From Didemnitutus sp047777955 (lineage in GTDB: Bacteria; Verrucomicrobiota; Verrucomicrobiia; Opitutales; Opitutaceae), in the NCBI RefSeq assembly GCF_047777955.1, contig NZ_CP180537.1, positions 2,108,001 to 2,172,000 on the forward strand: DNA of 64,000 bases. Direction: 5' to 3'. The notes below the pieces were generated by a model. That model made no database searches and was not told where the DNA came from. It worked only from the letters and a program-made list of their open reading frames with translations. The position numbers and the translations under genes are program-made. How positions within the stretch are numbered: position 1 is the first letter of the stretch; every line of letters begins with the position of its first letter. This document shows positions 26,769-32,805 of the stretch, piece after piece.

Positions 26769-28045
26769 AATCGACTACAAAATACGGCATCATCCTGGCG
26801 CTCGTTGCGGGCATCGCTGGCATTTATTTCTGGCGCACTGGCAGAACTGCGCTTGCGGGGAAAGAATCTGAGCCGGCGCAGCACTCCGTTGTCGCGGCCG
26901 AACCGAAGCGCGCTGGTGAGAGCCGCGATGTCAAACGCGAAGCCGGGGCGCTCCTCGAAATCGCGCGACGGGTGACATCGGCAGAGCGTGATCGCTGGTC
27001 GGCCGACCGGGTCATAAGTGAGCTAAAGAGCGCGAAAACCTCTGCCGATAAGCAGCGCACCCTAGGGCAGTTGCGTGACGGACGCTACGACCGTAAAGCG
27101 GCTATCGAAGCGTTGAGGCTCGCGCTCAAAGACGACGACATCGCAGTGCGCGTGCTGGCTGCGGATCTTCTTTTCCAATGGGGCTCCACGGACGGTAAAC
27201 AGACGCTGCTGAAGATAGTCTCTGAGGCGCGATCTACTCCGGCCGCTGATTTGATACAGGTCGTCAGAGCGGCGGAAGTTCTAAGCAACAACAAAGAAAC
27301 CATTCCATATGATTCCCTCGTCGCTCTCTACAGGGAAACACGTGATGCAGGTGTGTTGCGTGTCATGGCTGCCCAGAAAGATGATAGGTATCTCGCTTTC
27401 CTGCTAGAACGAGCACGTGCTGAACCCAATGGCATGGTGCGCCTGATTGGAGATCTCGGAGCTAGTGGTGGGTATGATGTCGCTAAACAGGTATTCGAAC
27501 GGACTCGCAGTCCGGAGGTCCTAGTGGATGCCGCTTGGGCGATGTATCGCTGCGGGGGCGACGAGCAGGCGCTTGCGTATCTGGTTGCTCAGGCGCGCGC
27601 GGGTTTGGAAGGCAAACAGGGCACCGACCCCTTCGCTGCGAATCTCGCCATTCAACACCTCGCGCTCATTCCTTCGGAGTCGGCGCGACAAGTTCTAGAG
27701 GAGGCGATGCAATCCAGCAATGGCTCTGCCAGCAGCGCCGCACTCGCGAGCCTGTATTTTGTCCAGAAAGACTTCGCATATGTGGATCAGTTCCTGATCA
27801 CGTATCTCGAACACCCCTCAACTCAGGCGCAACAAGCGGGCGACGGGGCCGCTAAACCTATGTGGTCTGTAAACCAGAACTTGATCTGGCGAATCGTCCG
27901 AGAGCGAAACGACCCTCACATTACAAGCCTTGCGATCACGGCGAATAGGGGCAGGTCAGAAGATTTCTTGGGAACCGCTGGCGCCTTTCCGGTGGCAAAC
28001 ACGTGGCTGCGAGGCTACCTTAGGATGACACCAAGCGGGCCGTAG
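26765..28045 (+). CDS. Membrane-anchored protein with HEAT-like helical repeats, function unknown
   Basis: 426 residues. An N-terminal transmembrane anchor is at about residues 7-24 ('YGIILALVAGIAGIYFW'). The rest is alpha-helical with short repeats resembling HEAT/PBS-lyase-type units ('AAIEALRLALKDDDIAVRVL', 'VLVDAAWAMYRCGGDEQALA', 'SARQVLEEAMQSSNG'). It overlaps the preceding gene by 4 bases. Low-GC codon use compared with neighbours suggests foreign origin. It ends 116 bases before a strong terminator hairpin. HEAT-like proteins often act as scaffolds, but no function can be assigned. Confidence 0.6.
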   Translation: MKSTTKYGIILALVAGIAGIYFWRTGRTALAGKESEPAQHSVVAAEPKRAGESRDVKREAGALLEIARRVTSAERDRWSADRVISELKSAKTSADKQRTLGQLRDGRYDRKAAIEALRLALKDDDIAVRVLAADLLFQWGSTDGKQTLLKIVSEARSTPAADLIQVVRAAEVLSNNKETIPYDSLVALYRETRDAGVLRVMAAQKDDRYLAFLLERARAEPNGMVRLIGDLGASGGYDVAKQVFERTRSPEVLVDAAWAMYRCGGDEQALAYLVAQARAGLEGKQGTDPFAANLAIQHLALIPSESARQVLEEAMQSSNGSASSAALASLYFVQKDFAYVDQFLITYLEHPSTQAQQAGDGAAKPMWSVNQNLIWRIVRERNDPHITSLAITANRGRSEDFLGTAGAFPVANTWLRGYLRMTPSGP

Positions 28046-28101
28046 TTTGCACGCGTGGCATCTTTAGTCGACCTGTGAGATAATCACGGCACTTGGTTCC
28101 C

Positions 28102-28160
28102 ATCGTCTTCAGACGATCCCCTGTTACCTCGACGACTCGCTAGAAACGTATGCCGCCGAC
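28102..28160 (+). repeat. 5' half of a structured non-coding element (short hairpin and outer inverted repeat)
   Basis: ATCGTCT (28102-28108) pairs with AGACGAT (28111-28117) around a 2-base loop. Overlapping it, CGATCCCCTG (28114-28123) is a perfect 10-base inverted repeat of CAGGGGATCG at 28212-28221, so two alternative folds are possible. The terminator-like hairpin lies between the outer repeat arms. Confidence 0.5.
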
Positions 28161-28207
28161 GAAAGGGCCTCGCCGCTAGCTCGCGCCCGGCGAGGCCCTT
28201 TCATTTT
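28161..28207 (+). terminator. Strong Rho-independent terminator
   Basis: GAAAGGGCCTCGCCG (28161-28175) pairs perfectly with CGGCGAGGCCCTTTC (28188-28202) over 15 base pairs with a 12-base loop, and ATTTT follows the stem. It terminates transcription of the HEAT-like gene ahead of the truncated ATPase gene. It sits inside the 10-base inverted repeat described at 28114-28221. Confidence 0.75.
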
Positions 28208-28228
28208 GGAGCAGGGGATCGCCTGCGT

Positions 28229-29080
28229 ATGAATGAGTTCGTCATCATGGGCACGCGCAACGAATGGGGACAGGAAGAGCCCTTCGCGCTCTTCCAGCGC
28301 GACCGCAGGCAGCATCTCCACGTCGTCGGGAAAAGCGGCACGGGGAAGACGACCATGCTGCGGAACATGATCATCCAGGATATCGAGGCGGGACGCGGCG
28401 TCGGCGTCATCGATCCGCACGGCGACCTCGCCCTCGATATCCTCGACCATATCCCGCGGCACCGCATCGAAGACGTGGCGTATTTCGATCCTTCGGATGC
28501 GGCGCACCCGGTCGGATTCAATCTTCTCGGGGCCGTGCCGCCGCAGAGACGTCACCTTGTGGCTTCCGGCGTGGTATCGGTCTTTCGCGGCATCTGGGCC
28601 GAGTCGTGGGGGCCGCGGCTTGAATACATCCTGTATGCGACCGTCGCCGCGCTCCTTGAATGCGAGAACGTCTCGCTTCTAGGCGTCACGAGGATGCTTT
28701 CTGACGAGGCGTATCGGGAGTGGGTAGTGCGTCAGGTGAAAGACCCCTTGGTGCGCGCATTCTGGGTCTCGGAATTCGGGCGATACGACAAGCGGTTCCT
28801 TCAGGAAGCCGTGGCGCCGATCCAGAACAAAGTCGGACAGCTCCTCATGGCCCCCGAGCTGCGGAACATCCTCGGGCAGGTCAAAAGCCGCATCGATGCG
28901 CGGTTCATGATGGATAACCGGCGCATATTCATCGTGAATCTTTCGAAAGGAAAGATCGGCGAGGACAAAGCGAACCTTCTTGGCGCCCGCTTAAGGTCCC
29001 GGGCGCGGCACGATGCCTCGATGAATTCGTTGCTCACAACAATCGTGCCAGCAGCGTTGCCAAGATCTCGACGACCTTGA
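28229..29080 (+). CDS. Type IV secretion/conjugation-type ATPase (VirD4/TraG-like DNA-binding domain), truncated
   Basis: 283 residues. The Walker A motif is at G34-T41 ('GKSGTGKTT'), followed by 'GVGVIDPHGDLALDILDHIP', 'PVGFNLLGAVPPQRRHLVAS', 'VAPIQNKVGQLLMAPELRNI' and 'RIFIVNLSKGKIGEDKANLL'. These are the conserved blocks of type IV secretion DNA-binding ATPases with a DUF87/TraM-recognition layout, which usually run 400-650 residues. Similarity stops at about residue 253 ('LLGA'); the remaining 30 residues are unrelated, so the C-terminal part of the ATPase domain is lost and the protein is unlikely to be active. It begins 22 bases after a strong terminator, so its promoter would have to lie within the structured element. 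Confidence 0.75.
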   Translation: MNEFVIMGTRNEWGQEEPFALFQRDRRQHLHVVGKSGTGKTTMLRNMIIQDIEAGRGVGVIDPHGDLALDILDHIPRHRIEDVAYFDPSDAAHPVGFNLLGAVPPQRRHLVASGVVSVFRGIWAESWGPRLEYILYATVAALLECENVSLLGVTRMLSDEAYREWVVRQVKDPLVRAFWVSEFGRYDKRFLQEAVAPIQNKVGQLLMAPELRNILGQVKSRIDARFMMDNRRIFIVNLSKGKIGEDKANLLGARLRSRARHDASMNSLLTTIVPAALPRSRRP

Positions 29081-29171
29081 CGATAGCTGCGAGTAGCCGC
29101 AGGGCCTCTCGGATTGCACTGATACGAACGTTGCGAGACGAGCCAGCGTCGGCCTCGTCTTCGCGTGCCAT
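29034..29171 (-). CDS. Possible 45-residue hydrophobic small protein
   Basis: A short frame from ATG 29171 to TGA 29034. After a charged N-terminus ('MAREDEADAGSS') the rest is one amphipathic to hydrophobic helix ('ALRLLAAIVKVVEILATLLA'). This looks like a small membrane-active or membrane-anchored protein, for example a type I toxin-like peptide or a phage/plasmid accessory. It overlaps antisense with the junk tail of the truncated ATPase gene. An AGGAGG lies too far upstream (19 bases) to be a normal ribosome site. Unrecognised; it could be chance. Confidence 0.35.
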   Translation of the reverse strand: MAREDEADAGSSRNVRISAIREALRLLAAIVKVVEILATLLARLL

Positions 29172-29461
29172 GCGTGCGGGTTCTTAACAGGAGCCTCCTG
29201 CGCAGTGGGCAGAGAAGCGACCAGGCGGACACCGACGTGGTGCTCAGCCGCTTCGCCCCCAAAAAGCCGGCGGGAACGCGCCGACGGCGCGGTTCCGCCG
29301 GCGGGGAAGGAGAACGAAATTGGGCCGGGCGGCGGAAGTGTGTGCCGGCTAGAAGCCGCGATTCAGAGAGAGCGACCGTTCGGAAATGAACAGTCGAACG
29401 GTAGCTAGAGATTACTCGCGCAATCCAGGGTCCGCGAGAGGCCGAGCGTGAAATTGCAGTG
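29172..29461. other. Stretch with remnants and no convincing gene
   Basis: Between the small frame and the GbsR-type operator I see no supported gene. The only clear structures are the palindrome CAGGAGCCTCCTG near 29188-29200 and the long hairpin at 29261-29302. The region probably represents decayed mobile-element DNA. Confidence 0.4.
29261..29302 (-). terminator. Terminator-like hairpin on the minus strand without a visible upstream gene
   Basis: Arms 29266-29282 and 29286-29302 (17 bases each) pair with two adjacent-type mismatches around a 3-base loop. On the minus strand the stem is followed by TTTTT (29265-29261). No minus-strand gene lies upstream within 220 bases, because the next gene, the GbsR-like regulator, is on the plus strand. 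Confidence 0.6.
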
Positions 29462-29484
29462 GTTTAATTCATTTTGAATTGAAC
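29462..29484. promoter_or_regulatory. Palindromic operator candidate upstream of the GbsR/MarR-type regulator
   Basis: GTTTAATTCA (29462-29471), TTT, TGAATTGAAC (29475-29484): a 23-base palindrome with 9 of 10 arm positions symmetric. It lies 32 bases before the regulator start, overlapping the expected promoter (a TTGCAG at 29454-29459 is a possible -35). Its AT-rich content stands out from the surrounding GC-rich DNA. MarR-fold dimers bind palindromes of this size. Confidence 0.6.
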
Positions 29485-29516
29485 ATCGGGCGAGCGCCTG
29501 ATGCAATCTAAGGGAA

Positions 29517-30068
29517 ATGGCTCGTTCTGCGACCGACGCATCCGTAGGTTCCTCCACACCCTCGCACCGAGTGTTGACGGCTGGGCGCCCTGCGGAATTT
29601 GTAGAGTTCGAGGCGCAAATCGTGGACTTTTTCGTCGACGCGGCCGAATTGCTCGGCGTGCCGAAGTCAGTGGCGGCAATTTACGGAGTGGTATTTGCGT
29701 CGCCGCATCCCTTGAGCTTTGCCGAAATCCAAGGGCGGCTCGATCTCAGCAAAGGCTCAGTGAGCCAAGGACTGCGACTCCTTCGTGAGATTGGTGCCTT
29801 GAAAGAAGTGTCTTCCTTGACCGACCGTGCGTCACTTTTCGAGCCGGATATGGAAATCCGGAAGATCATCAGCCATTTCGTGGAGCACCGTGTGCGCAAG
29901 CAGCTCGATACCGGACGCGATCGTCTGGTTGCGCTGAGCGCGCAAGTGCCGACCGGCACGCCGGCGGGAAAAATCCTGCGCGAGCGATTGAAGCATCTGC
30001 AAGGCACGCATGAGAAGGCGCGTGCGTTGCTCCCGGTGGCCAAGACTTTCCTCAACCTCGGTCGTTAG
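29517..30068 (+). CDS. GbsR/MarR-family transcriptional regulator
   Basis: 183 residues. A winged helix-turn-helix is visible in 'YGVVFASPHPLSFAEIQGRL' and 'LDLSKGSVSQGLRLLREIGA' (about residues 55-98), followed by 'FEPDMEIRKIISHFVEHRVR' and a helical C-terminus. GbsR-type proteins are MarR-fold repressors. The gene lies 81 bases upstream of the exopolysaccharide genes and on the same strand, so it is the likely local regulator of the cluster. A 23-base palindrome sits in its promoter region. The N-terminal 25 residues look disordered; a later start is possible. Confidence 0.85.
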   Translation: MARSATDASVGSSTPSHRVLTAGRPAEFVEFEAQIVDFFVDAAELLGVPKSVAAIYGVVFASPHPLSFAEIQGRLDLSKGSVSQGLRLLREIGALKEVSSLTDRASLFEPDMEIRKIISHFVEHRVRKQLDTGRDRLVALSAQVPTGTPAGKILRERLKHLQGTHEKARALLPVAKTFLNLGR

Positions 30069-30119
30069 ATTTTTCCGCCTCATGGCGGTCCCCTCCAGTT
30101 CCATCTTCCTTGTTGCGAC

Positions 30120-30149
30120 GGCAAAGACGCGACGGGGCGAAGCCTTGCC
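30120..30149 (+). promoter_or_regulatory. Small hairpin ending at the start codon of the first exopolysaccharide gene
   Basis: GGCAA (30120-30124) can pair with TTGCC (30145-30149), which directly precedes the ATG at 30150, enclosing the GGGGCGAAG stretch that could serve as ribosome site. GCGACGG is repeated directly at 30115-30121 and 30129-30135. Five base pairs are weak evidence. Confidence 0.25.
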
Positions 30150-31145
30150 ATGAAAGACCTCGCTGCAGTTTACTCCGGCAAGCGCGTCCTCATCACGGGC
30201 GGGCTTGGTTTCATCGGATCGAATCTGGCGCGCATCCTGGTCGGGTTGGGAGCGCGAGTGACACTGGTCGACAGCTTGATCCCGGAATACGGCGGTAACC
30301 GACGCAATATCGCGGGACTCGAGGATCGTCTCGTCGTGAACATCTCGGACGTGCGCGACCACCACAGCCTGCCGATCTTCGTCCGTGAGCAGGATATCCT
30401 TTTCAACCTTGCCGGCCAGACCAGCCACATGGATTCGATGACGGATCCCGCGACCGACCTCGAGATCAACGGTCGCGCCCAGCTTTCGATTCTGGAGGCC
30501 TGCCGAAAGCACAACCCCCAGATTCGGATCGTCTTTGCCAGCACGCGACAGATCTACGGCCGGCCGGATTACCTGCCCGTCGACGAAAAGCATCCGCTCC
30601 GTCCGGTGGACGTGAACGGCATCAACAAACTCGCCGGCGAGCAATACCACCTCCTTTATTCGCAGGTCTACGGCATTCGCAGCACGGTGCTGCGCCTCAC
30701 GAACACGATCGGACCCCGGATGCGCGTGAAGGATGCCCGGCAAACCTTCGTCGGCATCTGGATCAAGGCGGCGATCGAACAGAAACCCTTCGAAGTCTGG
30801 GGCGGCGACCAACTGCGCGACTTCACCTACGTCGATGACGCGGTGGAGGCGTTTCTCGTCGCCGCCTCCGAGCCGAGCGCGGTCGGCCAGATTTACAACA
30901 TCGGCGGCGTCGAGCGGATCAGTCTGCGGCAACTCGCGGAGCAACTGGTCGCACAGGCGGGCGGGGCGGCCGAGTTCCGCGTCCGCGAGTTTCCGGCCGA
31001 CCGCAAGAAGATCGATATCGGCGACTACTATTCGGACGGCTCCCTGATCGAACGCACCCTCGGGTGGAAGCCTAGGATCGACGTGCGCACGGCGCTCGAG
31101 CGGACGCTCAAGTATTACCGCGCGGAACTGCCGCACTACCTATGA
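30150..31145 (+). CDS. NAD-dependent epimerase/dehydratase (extended SDR) with replaced catalytic tyrosine
   Basis: 331 residues. The nucleotide-binding motif is 'GGLGFIGSNLARIL' near residue 17. 'FASTRQIYGRP' is the usual serine/threonine-site region. The YxxxK motif reads 'NGINK', so the catalytic Tyr is Asn while Lys is kept. 'RDFTYVDDAVEAF' and 'YNIGG' are standard for nucleotide-sugar SDRs. First gene of the exopolysaccharide cluster, overlapping the DegT aminotransferase start by 4 bases. It may form a 4-keto or 3-keto sugar for that aminotransferase, but the missing Tyr makes the chemistry uncertain. Confidence 0.85.
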   Translation: MKDLAAVYSGKRVLITGGLGFIGSNLARILVGLGARVTLVDSLIPEYGGNRRNIAGLEDRLVVNISDVRDHHSLPIFVREQDILFNLAGQTSHMDSMTDPATDLEINGRAQLSILEACRKHNPQIRIVFASTRQIYGRPDYLPVDEKHPLRPVDVNGINKLAGEQYHLLYSQVYGIRSTVLRLTNTIGPRMRVKDARQTFVGIWIKAAIEQKPFEVWGGDQLRDFTYVDDAVEAFLVAASEPSAVGQIYNIGGVERISLRQLAEQLVAQAGGAAEFRVREFPADRKKIDIGDYYSDGSLIERTLGWKPRIDVRTALERTLKYYRAELPHYL

Positions 31146-32251
31146 ACGATTCCCGGCGCATCCTGCCCGCTGATCCGCGTGCGACCTATTTGGCCGCGAA
31201 GAGCGAGATCGATGCCGCGATCCAGCGCGTGCTCGCGAGCGGCACCTATATCCTGGGACCGGAGGTGGCGGCGTTTGAGCAGGAATTTGCGGCGTGGCTG
31301 GGCGCGAGCGGCACCGTCACCGTGGCCAACGGCACGGACGCCATCGAGATTGCGCTGCGAGCGGTTGGCGTCGGCCCGGGTGATGTGGTGGCGACCGTTG
31401 CCAACACCGTGACGGCCACGGTGGCCGCGATCGTCGCCGTGGGAGCGGAGCCGTTGTTCGTCGAAATCGAACCCGACACGATGTTGATGGCGGCGCCCGC
31501 TCTGGCGCAGGCGTTAAATACTCCGCTCGGACGCCGCGTGAAAGCGGTCGTGCCGGTGCACCTTTATGGCTTGGCCTGCGATATGCCTGCGATCGTCGAG
31601 ATCGCGCGCGCGCACGGGATCGCGGTGGTGGAGGATTGTGCGCAGTCGCATGGCTCGATCGTCGCCGGCCGCATGGCGGGCACGTGGGGTGACGTCGCCG
31701 CGTTCAGTTTTTATCCCACGAAGAACCTTGGCGCTCTCGGCGATGCGGGCGCGATCGTCAGCGGCCGGAAAGACGTGTTGGAGAACGCGCGCCTGCTGCG
31801 GCAATACGGCTGGCGGCACCGTTATGTGAGCGAGGTGCACGGTCGGAATTCCCGACTCGACGAGTTGCAGGCGGCCATCCTGCGCGTGCGTCTGGGGCGA
31901 CTGACCGCGGAAAATACCTATCGCGGCGCGCTGGCCGAGCGTTACCTCGCCGGGCTGCAAGGCGCCGGCCTGCAATTGCCCGTGGTGGCGCCGGGGCGCA
32001 CGCACACCTGGCATCAATTCGTCGTCCGCACGCCCGCGCGCGACCGACTGAAGGCGCAGCTGGAGCAGCAAGGCATCATCGCCGGTGTGCTGTATCCGGT
32101 GCCGATTCACCAGCAGCCGGCCTACCGCCAGGACCTTTCGCTTCCGCAGACCGAGCGCGCGTGTCGCGAGGTGCTCTCGCTGCCGCTGCACGCGGGTTTG
32201 ACCCCTGAAGATGTGGATCGCGTGATCCAAGCGACGCGAGGAATGGCATGA
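31142..32251 (+). CDS. DegT/DnrJ/EryC1/StrS-family sugar aminotransferase
   Basis: 369 residues. PLP-dependent; the Schiff-base lysine is K194 in 'FSFYPTKNLGALGDAG'. 'GTDAIEIALRAVGVGPGDVV' and 'VVEDCAQSHGS' are cofactor-pocket motifs of the family. It transfers an amino group, usually from glutamate, to a keto-nucleotide-sugar. The preceding SDR is the probable supplier of the keto sugar. ATGA overlaps exist at both ends (with the SDR and with gmhB), so expression is coupled. Exact sugar (3- or 4-amino) cannot be told. Confidence 0.93.
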   Translation: MNDSRRILPADPRATYLAAKSEIDAAIQRVLASGTYILGPEVAAFEQEFAAWLGASGTVTVANGTDAIEIALRAVGVGPGDVVATVANTVTATVAAIVAVGAEPLFVEIEPDTMLMAAPALAQALNTPLGRRVKAVVPVHLYGLACDMPAIVEIARAHGIAVVEDCAQSHGSIVAGRMAGTWGDVAAFSFYPTKNLGALGDAGAIVSGRKDVLENARLLRQYGWRHRYVSEVHGRNSRLDELQAAILRVRLGRLTAENTYRGALAERYLAGLQGAGLQLPVVAPGRTHTWHQFVVRTPARDRLKAQLEQQGIIAGVLYPVPIHQQPAYRQDLSLPQTERACREVLSLPLHAGLTPEDVDRVIQATRGMA

Positions 32252-32805
32252 GGAGCGAGGAAGGCCGCATGGTTGCGCACCGCGGGTTGTTTTTCGATCG
32301 TGATGGAACGCTCATCGTCCATCGGCACTACCTGCACGATCCCGATGGGGTCGAACTGCTGCCCGGTGCGCGAGAGATGCTGGAGTGGGCAACCGAAGCG
32401 GGATATCGCCTGTTCCTCTTCACGAACCAGAGTGGCATCGGACGCGGACTTTTCACCTTGGCCCAAGCGGAAGCCTGCAATGTGCGCATGTTCGAACTCC
32501 TCGGCGCGCGCGTGCGCTTTGCCGGGACGTGCGTCGCCCCGGAGACGCCGGAGCAGCCGCAGGTATACCGCAAGCCCTCGCCGCGCTACATCAGGGAGAT
32601 GATCGCCGCTCACGGACTTGATCCGCGAGAGACCTGGATGATCGGAAACTCCCGTTCGGACGTGATGGCGGGAGTGAACGCGGGGGTCCGGGCCGCGCTG
32701 GTGCATGGCGACGCCGGCCTCGGCGACCTGCCCGCGGAGGTGGTGCGTTGCGAATCCCTTACGGCCCTGCGCGCGGTGCTCGCGGCGGCGCCTCAGTCAG
32801 CATGA
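32248..32805 (+). CDS. gmhB: HAD-IIIA phosphatase, heptose bisphosphate 7-phosphatase (GmhB) family
   Basis: 185 residues; overlaps the aminotransferase by 4 bases, with a later ATG at 32269 also possible. HAD motif I is 'FFDRDGTLIVHRHY' (nucleophile Asp in FDRDG), motif II is 'LFTNQSG', and 'KPSPRYIREM' and 'MIGNSRSDVMAG' are motifs III/IV. GmhB removes the 7-phosphate from D-glycero-D-manno-heptose 1,7-bisphosphate. hddC and hddA homologues follow in this cluster, supporting GDP-heptose synthesis. The typical GmhB zinc-site cysteine cluster is not obvious ('CVAPETPEQPQ'), so the substrate may differ. Confidence 0.8.
   Translation: MRSEEGRMVAHRGLFFDRDGTLIVHRHYLHDPDGVELLPGAREMLEWATEAGYRLFLFTNQSGIGRGLFTLAQAEACNVRMFELLGARVRFAGTCVAPETPEQPQVYRKPSPRYIREMIAAHGLDPRETWMIGNSRSDVMAGVNAGVRAALVHGDAGLGDLPAEVVRCESLTALRAVLAAAPQSA

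Noticed and set aside
28046..28230. Attachment site of an integrative element or a tRNA in the structured stretch
   Set aside because: No tRNA cloverleaf or CCA-type end could be drawn, and I found no second copy of the repeat to serve as the other attachment site.
29165..29389. A 74-codon plus-strand frame with an Arg-rich end as a transposase remnant
   Set aside because: No transposase motif, and it runs through the terminator-like hairpin; probably chance.
30069..30149. Possible c-di-GMP (GEMM) riboswitch, because of GGCAAAG and GGGGCGAAGCC before the exopolysaccharide genes
   Set aside because: The spacing is too short for the P1b helix and the other conserved GEMM blocks are missing.
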